DNA of 64,000 nucleotides, from assembly GCF_005870025.1 (NCBI RefSeq), contig NZ_VATA01000011.1, positions 1-64,000 of the forward strand, written 5' to 3'. Positions 27,389 through 36,638 of this stretch are shown one piece after another (within the stretch, counting starts at the first letter, position 1; each line of letters begins with the position of its first letter). Under the pieces are notes generated by a model. That model ran no database searches. It was not told where the DNA came from and saw only the letters and a list, made by a program, of their open reading frames with translations. The position numbers and the translations under genes are program-made. The stretch is from Poseidonocella sp. HB161398. Lineage in GTDB: Bacteria > Pseudomonadota > Alphaproteobacteria > Rhodobacterales > Rhodobacteraceae.

Positions 27389-28753
27389 ATGGAAAGCTAT
27401 CAGCGACTGGTCGACGTGATCGCGCTGGAAAACCTGCAGATGCGGGCGGAATACTGGGTGCTGACGCAGGTCCTGGTGGCCGCCACGCTGTGGCAGCTGG
27501 CGGCGCTGGCGGTGGCCGGCGGGCTCGCCTGGCTGCTGTCGCGCCCGCTGGAGGCGCGGCTGCGGCACCGCCGCGCAGGCCTCGCCGCGCGCCGCCAGGC
27601 AGAGCAGGCGGTGCTGCGCGCGGCCGCGGCGGCGGTGCGGCCGCTGGCGGCGTTCTGCCTCGTGATGGCGGCGGTCGGCGGCTTCGGGCTTGCCGGGCTG
27701 CCGGTGCCGATGCTTGTGGCGGCGGCGAAGCTCCTGGCCTTCTGGACCGGGCTGAGGCTGCTGTCGCTCTTCGTGCGCAATGCCTTCTGGTCGCGCGTGG
27801 CGGCGCTTGCCGCCTTCGCCATCGCCGCGCTGAGCGTGCTCGGCCTGCTCGAGGCGACGATCGTGCGGCTCGACCGGATGGGGTTCGGCCTGGGCTCGAT
27901 CCATCTCTCGGTGCTCGACCTGCTGCGCGGCGCGGTGCAGCTCGCCGTGCTCCTCTGGGTGGCGCTAGCGGTGGCGCGGCTGCTGGAGAGCCGGGTGAAC
28001 AGCGCGACCGGGCTGACGCCCTCGCTCAGGGTGCTGACCGGCAAGCTGCTGCGCTTCGGGCTGGTCACGCTGGCGCTGGTCGCCGGGCTGTCGAGCATCG
28101 GCATCGATCTCAGCGCCTTCGCGCTGTTTTCCGGGGCGCTCGGCGTCGGGCTCGGCTTCGGCATGCAGAAGGCGCTGTCTAACCTGATCAGCGGGCTCCT
28201 GCTGCTGTCGGACCGCTCGATCAAGCCCGGCGACGTGCTGGAGCTGTCGGATCCCTCGAACCGCGACGTGCAGCTCTTCGGCTGGGTGACGGCGCTGAAT
28301 GCCCGCTATGTCTCGCTGACCACGCGCGACGGCACCGAATGGCTGGTCCCGAACGAGGAGCTGATCTCCACCCGCATCGTCAACTGGTCCTACAACCACC
28401 ACCGGCTGCGGCTGCTGACGCCGATCAGCGTGTCCTTCGACTGCGACGTGCGGCTGGCGATGGAGCTGGCCGAGACCGCGGCCAAGGAGACCCCGCGGGT
28501 GATGACGGATCCGCCCCCGGTCTGCCGGCTGATGAGCTTCGGCGACAGCGCGGTGAACCTGGAGATGCGGTTCTGGATCGAGGATCCGGTCAACGGCGTC
28601 ATCAATGTCCGCAGCCAGGTGCTGCTGGCGATCTGGGAGAGCTTCCGCGCCCATGGCATCCGCACGCCGCTGGGGCATCGCGATCTCTACATCAAGGAGG
28701 GCTCGGAGGTGAATGTCGTCATGAAGCCGAGCCCGGGCGCGCGGCGGGCCTGA
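27389..28753 (+). CDS. MscS-family mechanosensitive channel
   Basis: The 454-residue inner-membrane protein has about five hydrophobic segments, a glycine/alanine-rich pore helix (LFSGALGVGLGFGMQKALSNLISGLLLLSDRSIKPGD, about 248-285) and the beta domain with VTALNARYVSLTTRDGTEWLVPNEELIS. This is the MscS core with extra N-terminal spans. It should open under membrane tension and release solutes at hypo-osmotic shock. ATG 27389 gives the first predicted membrane segment. It is monocistronic or the first of a unit with the SRPBCC gene 101 bp later. Confidence 0.9.
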   Translation: MESYQRLVDVIALENLQMRAEYWVLTQVLVAATLWQLAALAVAGGLAWLLSRPLEARLRHRRAGLAARRQAEQAVLRAAAAAVRPLAAFCLVMAAVGGFGLAGLPVPMLVAAAKLLAFWTGLRLLSLFVRNAFWSRVAALAAFAIAALSVLGLLEATIVRLDRMGFGLGSIHLSVLDLLRGAVQLAVLLWVALAVARLLESRVNSATGLTPSLRVLTGKLLRFGLVTLALVAGLSSIGIDLSAFALFSGALGVGLGFGMQKALSNLISGLLLLSDRSIKPGDVLELSDPSNRDVQLFGWVTALNARYVSLTTRDGTEWLVPNEELISTRIVNWSYNHHRLRLLTPISVSFDCDVRLAMELAETAAKETPRVMTDPPPVCRLMSFGDSAVNLEMRFWIEDPVNGVINVRSQVLLAIWESFRAHGIRTPLGHRDLYIKEGSEVNVVMKPSPGARRA

Positions 28754-28854
28754 GCGCCGGGGGGTGCGAAAGAAAATCTGTCACGGTTCCGCCGGTCCCC
28801 GCCTCTTCCCATCTGCAGACCGGAAGAACGGCTGCGTTCAGACAGGATGAAGAG

Positions 28855-29256
28855 ATGAAGACCTTCGACGTGCAATCCGTATCCATCGACCGCCCGGCCG
28901 CGGCGGTGTTCGACTATGTCTCCCGCCCGGCCAACCTGCCGGCCTGGACCAATGCGTTCCGCCGCGCCGATGACGAGAGCGCCGATCTGGAGACGCCCGC
29001 GGGCATCGCGCCAATCCGGCTGCGGACCGTGGCCGACCGGCAGAGCGGCACCATCGACTGGCACATGACCTTCCCCGACGGCGCCGAGGGCGTCGCCTAT
29101 TCGCGGGTGACCGAGAACGGCGCGGCGGGGGCGGTCTATTCCTTCGTGCTGATGGCCCCGCCGGTGCCGCTCGAGGCGCTGGAGGGCGCGCTGGCCGAGC
29201 AGATGCAGATCCTGGCGCATGAGCTGGCATCGCTGAAAGGGGTGCTCGAGGCATGA
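28855..29256 (+). CDS. SRPBCC-fold (START-like) small protein
   Basis: The 133-residue protein has the SRPBCC pattern: VSIDRPAAAVFDYVSRPANLPAWTNAF at the start, a beta-rich middle and a long C-terminal helix (LEGALAEQMQILAHELASLKG). Such proteins bind small hydrophobic ligands or act as cyclases. It is translationally coupled (ATGA) to the sigma factor gene that follows, so it may modulate that regulator or sense its signal; this is inference. Confidence 0.75.
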   Translation: MKTFDVQSVSIDRPAAAVFDYVSRPANLPAWTNAFRRADDESADLETPAGIAPIRLRTVADRQSGTIDWHMTFPDGAEGVAYSRVTENGAAGAVYSFVLMAPPVPLEALEGALAEQMQILAHELASLKGVLEA

Positions 29257-30110
29257 TCACGCTCGATCCGGAGCTGGTCCTGGCGGCGCGGGAGGGAAAC
29301 CGCGCCGCCCTCGAGGCGGTGGTGCGGGCGGCCGAGCGGCCGGTCTACAACCTCGCGCTGCGGATGCTGGCGAACCGCGCCGATGCCGAGGACGCCACGC
29401 AGGAGATCCTGGTCAAGATCGTCACCCGCCTGGGCGGGCTGCGCGAGCCCGCCGCGGCGGGCGGCTGGGCGATGCGGGTGGCGGCCCGCCATCTGGTGCG
29501 GGAGCGCCGCCGCGGCCGGGTCGAGGCGCTGCGCCTCGACTTCGGGGCCTTCGCCGAGGATCTGGCCGAGGGCGCCGCGCCGGGCCATGAGAGCGGGCTG
29601 AGCGAGGCGGAATACGCGCTGGCGGTCAAGGAGGTGCGGATCGGCTGCACGCTGGCCATGCTGGTCTGCCTCAGCCGCGACCTGCGGATCGCCTATATCC
29701 TCGGCGACGTGTTCGAGCTGACCGAGACCGAGGCCGCCGCGGTGCTGGAGATCGCCCCGGCCACCTACCGCCAGCGGCTGAAGCGGGCGCGGGACCGGGT
29801 CTCGGCCTTCGTCGCCAAGGGCTGCGGCGTGGCCTCGGCGGGCGCGCCCTGCCGCTGCGACCGCCGGGTCGTCCCGGCGCTGGCCAAGGGCCGGATCGCC
29901 CGCGGCCGCCCGGTCTTCGGCCCGGAGGCGGGCACGGCGGAGGACCCGGCCCGGGTCGAGGCGCGGGTGCAGGCGCTGGAGGAGAGCCGCCGCGCCGCCG
30001 CGCTGATGCGCGCCACGCCGGATTTCGCCACGGAAGTCGGCGCGCTGACGCTGCAGGTGCTCGACCGGCTGCAGGGCGGGGAGGCGCCGCCCGGCGGCAG
30101 CCTGCACTGA
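29253..30110 (+). CDS. ECF-type RNA polymerase sigma factor with Cys-containing C-terminal extension
   Basis: The 285-residue protein has sigma region 2 (about 12-85, ADAEDATQEILVKIVTRLGG) and region 4 (about 125-180, TEAAAVLEIAPATYRQRLKRARDRV). Beyond the normal end it carries about 100 extra residues with Cys191, Cys200 and Cys202 (CGVASAGAPCRC), a possible metal or redox site. No anti-sigma factor gene is adjacent; the partner is the SRPBCC gene upstream. The extension may take over the control role. Start overlaps the previous stop. Confidence 0.85.
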   Translation: MITLDPELVLAAREGNRAALEAVVRAAERPVYNLALRMLANRADAEDATQEILVKIVTRLGGLREPAAAGGWAMRVAARHLVRERRRGRVEALRLDFGAFAEDLAEGAAPGHESGLSEAEYALAVKEVRIGCTLAMLVCLSRDLRIAYILGDVFELTETEAAAVLEIAPATYRQRLKRARDRVSAFVAKGCGVASAGAPCRCDRRVVPALAKGRIARGRPVFGPEAGTAEDPARVEARVQALEESRRAAALMRATPDFATEVGALTLQVLDRLQGGEAPPGGSLH

Positions 30111-30171
30111 CAGGGGCGGCCGCAGGGCCGGTCAGGGCGCGTGCCGCCTGCCGAAGCGCCGGGGGGCGGTT

Positions 30172-30337
30172 CTAGCAGGCTGCTGAAAAAGGAATCCAGG
30201 GGGTCGCCGTGGAGGAAACTGTTCCGAGTGTTCTCCGTGCCGCTCCCTGAATCCATCGATCCCGGCTGCGCTGACGACTTTTTTCCAATGTTTCTATGAA
30301 CTCCGCGGCCGAACAGACCTTTTCAACAGCCTGCTAG
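30172..30337. repeat. MITE-like element, copy A (best preserved)
   Basis: Inverted ends CAGGCTGCTGAAAAAGG (left) and, on the other strand, CAGGCTGTTGAAAAGG (right) are bordered by CTAG on both sides, a likely 4-bp target duplication. Without the CTAGs the element is 158 bp. It is too short for a gene. The ends resemble those of transposases with CAGGCTGTTGAAAAA-type termini, which would have to supply the enzyme in trans. Confidence 0.8.
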
Positions 30338-30373
30338 GCTAGTGCCCCCGGGGGCATGACGGCGCCCCGGGGG

Positions 30374-31306
30374 TCAGATCAGGAAGGTTTCGGCATCCCC
30401 GCCGAGGATCGAGGCGGCAAGCGCTGCGGTGGTCCTGCGGATCTCTGCCGCGACCTCCTCGACGACCTCGGTGCGGCTGGCCCAGCTGGGGTAGAGAAAG
30501 CCGTAGCGCAGCATGCCCTGCGGTGCGAAGGGGCGCAGGACCAGCGACTCCACCCCGCTGGACAGCGCCACGAACGGATCCGCCAGGCAGCAGCCGAGAT
30601 CGAGCCCCGCCATCTGGCAGGCGATCACGCCGTTGCGCGCCTCCACCCGGACATCGAGCCGCTTGCCGCTCTGGGTGCAGAGCGCCTCGAGATGCTGGCC
30701 CAGCAGCGAGCGCGCATGGGTCGAGACGATCGGATGCGCGGCGAAATCGTCGAAAGTGACTATTTTCCGGGCAGCCAGCGGATGGCCGGGATGCATCGCC
30801 ACCATCATCGGCAGGTCGAGGAACGGCTCCACCTCGAAGGCGCCCGCCTTCACCGGCAGGGGCGCGATGCCGAGATCGAAGGTCTCCTGCCCGACCCAGA
30901 GGTCGATATCGAGCCGCACCCGGGCGTCGATCTGCGCCGTCATCCGCGGGCGCTTCTTCATCACTTCGGCGAGCGAGCGGTTGATGACGGCATGCGAGAT
31001 GAACGGGGCGACGAGGATGCGCAGGTGCTCCTTCCGGCCGCGGCGGATCTGGTCGGCGCGCCGCTCGGCATCGTCGAAGGCCTGCAGGACCAGCTCGGTT
31101 TCTCGGTAGAATTCCGTGCCTTCGCGGGTCAGCCGCAGCCGGCGGCCATGCCGCGCGAGCACCGGGAAGCCCAGCTCCTCCTCCAGCGCCGAGAGCAGGC
31201 GGCTGATCTGCGGCGGGGTGCGCAGCAGACGGTCGGCGGCGCCATTGACCGAGCCGGTCTCGACGAAGGCGCGGAAGGCTTCAAGCGATCGGTGGCTCAG
31301 CGGCAT
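30374..31306 (-). CDS. LysR-family transcriptional regulator
   Basis: The 310-residue protein has the LysR winged helix-turn-helix (about 4-62: HRSLEAFRAFVETGSVNGAADRLLRTPPQISRLLSALEEELG) and a two-lobed effector domain (about 90-300). The start at 31306 (MPLSHRSLEAF) is chosen over 31336. It is divergent from the hydrolase/transporter operon across 128 bp, the usual layout for control of that operon and of itself. Confidence 0.9.
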   Translation of the reverse strand: MPLSHRSLEAFRAFVETGSVNGAADRLLRTPPQISRLLSALEEELGFPVLARHGRRLRLTREGTEFYRETELVLQAFDDAERRADQIRRGRKEHLRILVAPFISHAVINRSLAEVMKKRPRMTAQIDARVRLDIDLWVGQETFDLGIAPLPVKAGAFEVEPFLDLPMMVAMHPGHPLAARKIVTFDDFAAHPIVSTHARSLLGQHLEALCTQSGKRLDVRVEARNGVIACQMAGLDLGCCLADPFVALSSGVESLVLRPFAPQGMLRYGFLYPSWASRTEVVEEVAAEIRRTTAALAASILGGDAETFLI

Positions 31307-31339
31307 GGCGGTCGGTCCTCGGGCAGGCTCCGCCAACAG

Positions 31340-31384
31340 TTACGCAAAACGCAAGTGAACTGCAAAATTATTCAATTTACGCAA
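31340..31384. promoter_or_regulatory. Candidate LysR-type binding region
   Basis: The AT-rich divergent gap holds TTACGCAA twice in the same direction (31340 and 31377), 37 bp or about 3.5 helical turns apart, with AATT-flanked symmetry around the second copy. This suits binding of a LysR-type tetramer over both promoters. No -10/-35 pair is certain. Confidence 0.4.
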
Positions 31385-31434
31385 TCCGGAATTTTGTCTG
31401 TAACGGCGGCAGGACAAACCACGGAAGACCCCCG

Positions 31435-33249
31435 ATGACCTCCCAAGCCGATCTGCACAGCCGCGTCGCCGCCTATGAAGCCGGGCGCGCGGTGCCCTAC
31501 CGCCTGCCCGCCGCGCCGGTCTCCTGCTACGTGACGATGCGGGACGGCTGCCGGATCGCCGTCGATGCCTGGCTGCCCGAGGGGGCGGCCGAAGGCGCGC
31601 GCTTCCCGGCGCTGCTGCTCTTCACCCCGTATTTCCGCCGCTTCAAGCTGCGCCCGGGATCGGACGCCGTGCCCAATCCGAACACCGCCAAGTTCAGCGA
31701 CTATTTCGTGCCGCGCGGCTATGCGGTCGTGGTGGTGGACGTGCGCGGCACCGGCGCCAGCTTCGGCACGCGCGACGGGTTCCGCTCGCCCGCGGAGCGG
31801 CTGGACAGCGCCGAGATCGCCGACTGGGCGGTCGCGCAGGACTGGTCGAACGGCGTGCTGGGGGCGACCGGCATCTCCTATCTGGGCGCGGCCTCGGACT
31901 TCCTGGCCTCGACCGGGCATCCGGCGGTCAAGGCGATCGCGCCGCTCTTCTCGGTCTGGGACACTTATGCCGACAACTACTTCCCCGGCGGCATGCAGTG
32001 CAGCTCGCTGACCCGGATCTACGACGACCTGATGAAGGGGCTCGACCTCGACCAGCGCAGCTACCTGAAGGACTACAAGTACTACGCCCATCCCGACTAC
32101 CAGGGGCCGCAGCCGGTCGACGCGGACGCCGATGGCAGCCTCGCCGCCGCGGCCGTGGCCGAGCACCAGGGCAATTTCCGCCAAACCGATTTCATGGCCG
32201 ATCTCGCCTATCGCGAGGAGGGGCTGCCCTATGATCCGGATTACAGCAGCGCCGCGATCAGCCCCTATGCCTATGCGGCGGGCATTCCCGCGGACGTGGC
32301 GGTCCTGTCGGTCTCGGGCTGGCTCGACGGGGCGGGCTACGCCAATGGCGCCATCGCGCGCTTCCTGACGCTCGACCGCAATCCGCGCCATCTGGTGCTG
32401 GGCCCCTGGGATCACGGCGCGCGGATCGATGTCTCGCCCTGGCGCGAGAGCGAGGATCCGGGCTTTCCGCTGCTGGGCTGCGTGCTGCGCTTCTTCGATA
32501 CCTACCTGGAGGGCGCCGAGACCGGCCTGGCCGGCGAGCCGCCGGTCTCCTACTATGCGCTGCACGAGGAGGCCTGGCAGGACGCCGCGGACTGGCCGCC
32601 GCAGCCCGGGATCCGCAGCCTGCATCCCGACGCGGCGGGCGGGCTGGGCGCCACGGCCTCGGAGGGGGTGGCAAGATACCAGTGCGTGCCGCAGACCGGC
32701 ACCGGCTCCGAGACCCGCTACGAGCGCATCGCGGGGATGGATTCGCGCAACTACTACTGCGACTGGCAGGGGCGCAGCGACGCGATGCTGAGCTGGGACA
32801 GCGCCCCGGTGGCGGAGGAGACGCGCATCGCCGGGCATCCGCTGCTGACGCTTTCGGCCGCCTTCGACGCGCCCGATGCCGGACTCTTCGCCTATCTGAC
32901 CGAGATCGAGGCCGACGGCACCGAACGCTACATCACCGAGGGCGTGCTGCGCGCGCTCTTCCGCCAGGAGGCGGAGCCGCCCGAGACGATCCGCGTGGCC
33001 TGGCCCTTCCGCAGCTTCCGCCGCGGCAGCGCGCTGCCGCTGCCCGCGGGAGAGTTGCAGACCATCCGCATCCCGCTCCTGCCGACCGCCTGGACCCTGT
33101 CGAAGGGCAGTCGGCTGCGGCTGTCGATTGCCGGGGCGGATGCCGACCATTTCAAGAAGGTCCCGCATGGCCGCATGCCGCTGATCTCGGTCGATCTGGC
33201 CGGAACGCGGCTCGACCTGCCGATGGCGGGCGCGGAGGGGCGGGCATGA
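31435..33249 (+). CDS. CocE/NonD-family alpha/beta hydrolase
   Basis: The 604-residue protein has an N-terminal alpha/beta hydrolase domain with nucleophile Ser in GATGISYLGAAS (about residue 147), the cap region, a probable catalytic His in GPWDHGAR, and a C-terminal jelly-roll (X-Pro dipeptidyl-peptidase C-terminal type, about 360-590). The family cleaves esters, acyl amides or X-Pro peptides. It is the first gene of a six-gene operon with an importer, so the hydrolase probably cleaves the imported compound. No signal peptide is seen. The GAF gene overlaps its stop (ATGA). Confidence 0.87.
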   Translation: MTSQADLHSRVAAYEAGRAVPYRLPAAPVSCYVTMRDGCRIAVDAWLPEGAAEGARFPALLLFTPYFRRFKLRPGSDAVPNPNTAKFSDYFVPRGYAVVVVDVRGTGASFGTRDGFRSPAERLDSAEIADWAVAQDWSNGVLGATGISYLGAASDFLASTGHPAVKAIAPLFSVWDTYADNYFPGGMQCSSLTRIYDDLMKGLDLDQRSYLKDYKYYAHPDYQGPQPVDADADGSLAAAAVAEHQGNFRQTDFMADLAYREEGLPYDPDYSSAAISPYAYAAGIPADVAVLSVSGWLDGAGYANGAIARFLTLDRNPRHLVLGPWDHGARIDVSPWRESEDPGFPLLGCVLRFFDTYLEGAETGLAGEPPVSYYALHEEAWQDAADWPPQPGIRSLHPDAAGGLGATASEGVARYQCVPQTGTGSETRYERIAGMDSRNYYCDWQGRSDAMLSWDSAPVAEETRIAGHPLLTLSAAFDAPDAGLFAYLTEIEADGTERYITEGVLRALFRQEAEPPETIRVAWPFRSFRRGSALPLPAGELQTIRIPLLPTAWTLSKGSRLRLSIAGADADHFKKVPHGRMPLISVDLAGTRLDLPMAGAEGRA

Positions 33250-33692
33250 CGGCCGGGCGCAGCTTCCCGGCGCTGCTGGACGAGCTTCGCGGCATTGCCG
33301 GGATCCGCGCGCTGACCGCGCTGCGCTATCGCGGCGACCGGGCGGAGCGGGCCTTCTCCAGCCATCCGGAGATCTTCGCCGCCGAAGGGGTCAAGCTCTT
33401 CGCCGAGGCGCCGACCATGGCGCGGGTGCGCGCCGCCGGGACGCCGGTCGTGACCGAAGGGGCCGCGGCGATCCGCGCGGGCTTTCCCGACGGGGACGCG
33501 ATCCTGGGGCTCGGCGCCGATGCCATCGCCAACCTGCCGGTGCGCGCCGGGGACGGACGGGCCGTCGGGCAGCTGAACCTGATGGGCCGCGCCGGGGGCT
33601 TCGGCCCGGAGGCGATGGGCGCGCTGCAGGCGGTCGCGGACCGCTATGCCGTCTGCTTCGCCGCCGAAGGGGAGGAGGCCGCATGCGACTGA
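33246..33692 (+). CDS. Small GAF-domain-like protein
   Basis: The 148-residue protein looks like a single GAF fold: early helix FPALLDELRGIAGI, strands LTALRYRG and ANLPVRAGDGRAVGQLNLMGR, last helix PEAMGALQAVADRYAVCF. GAF domains bind small ligands and are usually part of sensors, but here it stands alone between the hydrolase and the permease, overlapping both. It may be a substrate-binding or accessory enzyme of the pathway. Function unknown. Confidence 0.65.
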   Translation: MTAGRSFPALLDELRGIAGIRALTALRYRGDRAERAFSSHPEIFAAEGVKLFAEAPTMARVRAAGTPVVTEGAAAIRAGFPDGDAILGLGADAIANLPVRAGDGRAVGQLNLMGRAGGFGPEAMGALQAVADRYAVCFAAEGEEAACD

Positions 33693-34483
33693 CCGGAGCG
33701 ATCTACCGCGGCGGGATCGTCCTGGCCTATACGGTCATGCTCCTGCCGGTCGTGCTGCTGGCGGTGACCTCGGTCTTCCGCGACGCGATCATCGCCTTCC
33801 CGCCCAGCGGCCTGTCGCTGGAATGGTACCGCAATGCGCTGGGGCGGGACGAGTTCCTCGACGGCTTCGTGACCAGCTTCAAGGTCGCCGCGATCGCCAC
33901 GCTGATCGGCGTGCCGGCCGGGACCGCCGCCTCGCTGGCGCTGGTGCGCAGCAACCTGCGCGCCAAGCAGGCGATCACCACCTTCCTGCTGGGCCCGATC
34001 ATCGTGCCGGGGATCGTCGCGGGCACGGCGCTCTACCTGACCTACCTGCTGGCGCAGACCCGGCTCGACCGCGACATCGTCGGCACGCTGCCGGGGCTTG
34101 TCGCCGCGCATGTGCTGCTGACCATTCCCTGGACGGTGCGGGTGGTGACGGCCGGGCTGCAGGGGCTCGACCGCAGCGTCGAGGAGGCCGCGCTCAACCT
34201 CGGGGCGCGCCATGCCACGGTGTTCTGGCGGGTGACGCTGCCGATGATGCGCCCGGCCATCGTCGCCGCCTCGATGTTCTCCTTCATCCAGAGCTTCGAG
34301 AACCTGGAGCTGACGCTGCTCCTCGTGGGCCCGGGCATGAGCACCCTGCCGATCGCCATGTTGAACTACCTGGAATTCCAGATCGACCCGACCCTGGCCG
34401 CCGTGGCGACCATCCAGATCGTCGTCATCGCCGCGATGATGCTGGTCACCGACCGCTACGTGAAACTGTCCCGCATCGTCTGA
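33683..34483 (+). CDS. ABC transporter permease, PotC type
   Basis: The 266-residue protein has six hydrophobic spans and an EAA loop VEEAALNLGARHATVFWRVTLPM (about 171-193). It belongs to the spermidine/putrescine-type importers. It overlaps the GAF gene by 10 bp and precedes the ATPase gene by 17 bp. Confidence 0.88.
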   Translation: MRLTGAIYRGGIVLAYTVMLLPVVLLAVTSVFRDAIIAFPPSGLSLEWYRNALGRDEFLDGFVTSFKVAAIATLIGVPAGTAASLALVRSNLRAKQAITTFLLGPIIVPGIVAGTALYLTYLLAQTRLDRDIVGTLPGLVAAHVLLTIPWTVRVVTAGLQGLDRSVEEAALNLGARHATVFWRVTLPMMRPAIVAASMFSFIQSFENLELTLLLVGPGMSTLPIAMLNYLEFQIDPTLAAVATIQIVVIAAMMLVTDRYVKLSRIV

Positions 34484-34500
34484 GACCCGGAGTGACGCAC

Positions 34501-35550
34501 ATGAAATCGCTGGAACTTGTCAATATCCGCAAGGACTATGGCGGCGCGGTCGCGGTCGCCGGGATGAGCATGCAGATCGCCCGGGGCGAGCTGGTCTCGC
34601 TGCTGGGGCCCTCGGGCTGCGGCAAGACGACGACGCTGCGCATGGTGGCGGGCTTCGTCGCGCCGAGCGCGGGATCGGTGCTGATCGACGGGCGCGACGT
34701 CACCCGGCTGGCCCCCTACGAGCGCGATACCGCGCTGGTCTTCCAGTCCTACGCGCTCTTCCCGCACATGACCGTGGCGCAGAATGTCGGCTTCGGGCTG
34801 GAAATGCGCAAGGTCGGCCGCGCCGAGCGCGAGGCGCAAAGCCTAGAGGCGCTGCGCCGCGTGCGGCTCGAGCACCTGGCCGACCGCTATCCGCGCCAGC
34901 TCTCGGGCGGGCAGCAGCAGCGGGTCGCGCTGGCCCGCGGGCTGGTGCTGAACCCGGCGGTCTTCCTGCTCGACGAGCCGCTCTCCAATCTCGACGCCAA
35001 GCTGCGCGGCGAGGTCCGCAGCGAGATCCGCGCCCTGCAGCAGTCGCTGGAGCTGACCACGCTGATGGTCACCCATGACCAGGAGGAGGCGCTGACCATG
35101 TCCGACCGGCTGGTGCTGATGGAAGGCGGTCGGGTGCGGCAGGCCGGGACGGCGCAGGATCTCTACGAGCGCCCGGCCGATGCCTTCGTCGCGGAATTCG
35201 TCGGCCGCTCGAACGTGATCGAGGGCCGCGCCGAGGGCGGCGGGTTCCGCACCGCCTGCGGCACGCTCCTGCCTGCCGCCGCCGCGGGCGCGGCCGGGGG
35301 CAGCTTCTACGCCATCCGTCCCGAGAAGATCGTCCTCGCCCGCGAGGACGCAGGCGAGGGGGTCGGGGGGGCGCTGCGCGAGATCCTCTATCTCGGCGCC
35401 CAGACCGAATACACCGTGATGCTCGGCCAGACGCCGGTCACCGTGATCGCCGCGACCCCGGGTCCGGACGACGCGCTGGCCGGGCTGCGGACGGGCGACC
35501 CGGTGCGCCTGAGCTGGCCGGGGGCCAGCGCCAGGCTGCTCGGCGCCTGA
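34501..35550 (+). CDS. ABC transporter ATPase, PotA type
   Basis: The 349-residue protein has Walker A GPSGCGKTT (about 37-45), Q-loop FQSYALFPHM, signature LSGGQQQR, Walker [13 protein letters not shown], and a C-terminal TOBE-type domain (about 240-349, AIRPEKIVL). It drives the importer made with the flanking permeases. The class handles polyamines, opines, iron and similar compounds. Confidence 0.92.
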   Translation: MKSLELVNIRKDYGGAVAVAGMSMQIARGELVSLLGPSGCGKTTTLRMVAGFVAPSAGSVLIDGRDVTRLAPYERDTALVFQSYALFPHMTVAQNVGFGLEMRKVGRAEREAQSLEALRRVRLEHLADRYPRQLSGGQQQRVALARGLVLNPAVFLLDEPLSNLDAKLRGEVRSEIRALQQSLELTTLMVTHDQEEALTMSDRLVLMEGGRVRQAGTAQDLYERPADAFVAEFVGRSNVIEGRAEGGGFRTACGTLLPAAAAGAAGGSFYAIRPEKIVLAREDAGEGVGGALREILYLGAQTEYTVMLGQTPVTVIAATPGPDDALAGLRTGDPVRLSWPGASARLLGA

Positions 35551-35597
35551 GCCGGGCGCCGTCCGAACGACAAGACAAACCAACAGGAGATACCGAC

Positions 35598-36635
35598 ATG
35601 ACGCGACTGTCCCGCCGCGCCTTCCTTGCATCCGCCACGGCCGCCTCTGCGGCAGGGCTGCTTTGCACCCCCGCCATCGCCCAGTCCTCCGACATCGTCG
35701 TCGGCACCTGGGGCGGCACCTTCGGCGACCTGCTGAAGGCCAATGTCGACGAGGCGATCCTCGAGCCCGCCGGCTGGAGCATCCTGCAGGAGGTCTCGGG
35801 CCCGGTGCCGCGCCGCACCAAGCTGATCACCGAGCGGATGCAGCGCCGCGGCAGCATGGATGCCGCGCTGCTTGCCGATTTCGACATGCATGCCGCCGCC
35901 AAGGTCGGCGCGCTCGAGGAGCTGGGCGAGGAGACCGTGCCGGGCTATGGCAACATCCTGCCCTTCCTGCGGAAATCCCATTCGGTGCCGTTGATCTACT
36001 CGGCCCATGCGATCGTCTACCGCAAGGACCTGATCCCGACCCCGCCGGCCTCGGTCGCCGAGCTGTGGAACCCCGCCTACAAGGGCAGGATCGGGCTGAG
36101 CGATTTCCTCTACACCTCGAACATGGCCTATGCGGCCATCGCCAATGGCGGGACGCTGTCGGATTTCGAGGGCGCCGAGACCGGCGTGCAGGCCTGGCGC
36201 GAGCTCGACGCCAAGCTGCTGCCCTCGACCGAGGCGGTCGGCCAGGCGCTGGCCTCGGGCGATATCTGGCTGACCGTCATCTCGGCGGCGCGCGGCTACA
36301 GCTGGCGCAAGGGCGGGATCGACCTCGGCTGGGTGATCCCCGAAGAGGGCGCCTTCCCCGCGGTCTACGAGGCGGCGGTGCCGAAGAACGCCCGCAATGC
36401 CGAGGGCGGGATGGCCTACATGTCCGCGCTGCTCGACCCGGCGGCGCAGGCGGCCTTCGCGGCCAAGATGGGCTATCTGCCGACGGTCTCCAACGGGTCG
36501 ATCCCGCCCGAGCTCGAGGCCGAGATCGGCTTCACCGAGGCCGAGCGCAACCGCCTCTGGCAGCCCGACCTCGACTTCATCATGGAGAACCAGGCGGCGA
36601 TGCTGGATGCCTGGAACCGCATCCTCAAGGGCTGA
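35598..36635 (+). CDS. ABC transporter substrate-binding protein, PotD/AfuA type, Tat-exported
   Basis: The 345-residue protein begins with a twin-arginine signal (LSRRAFLASATAASAAGLL, cleavage near AIAQ-SSD), so it is exported folded. The mature part starts VVGTWGGTFGDLL, a classic start of the PotD/iron-type binding proteins, and has the GDIWLTVISAARG hinge segment. It delivers the substrate to the two permeases of the operon. The substrate is unknown; the CocE-type hydrolase suggests an ester or amide. Confidence 0.88.
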   Translation: MTRLSRRAFLASATAASAAGLLCTPAIAQSSDIVVGTWGGTFGDLLKANVDEAILEPAGWSILQEVSGPVPRRTKLITERMQRRGSMDAALLADFDMHAAAKVGALEELGEETVPGYGNILPFLRKSHSVPLIYSAHAIVYRKDLIPTPPASVAELWNPAYKGRIGLSDFLYTSNMAYAAIANGGTLSDFEGAETGVQAWRELDAKLLPSTEAVGQALASGDIWLTVISAARGYSWRKGGIDLGWVIPEEGAFPAVYEAAVPKNARNAEGGMAYMSALLDPAAQAAFAAKMGYLPTVSNGSIPPELEAEIGFTEAERNRLWQPDLDFIMENQAAMLDAWNRILKG

Positions 36636-36638
36636 CCC

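Noticed and set aside
30172-30337. Inverted repeats as the terminator of the sigma factor gene
   Set aside because: The arms are 125 bp apart with CTAG duplications outside, which fits a small mobile element, not a terminator hairpin.
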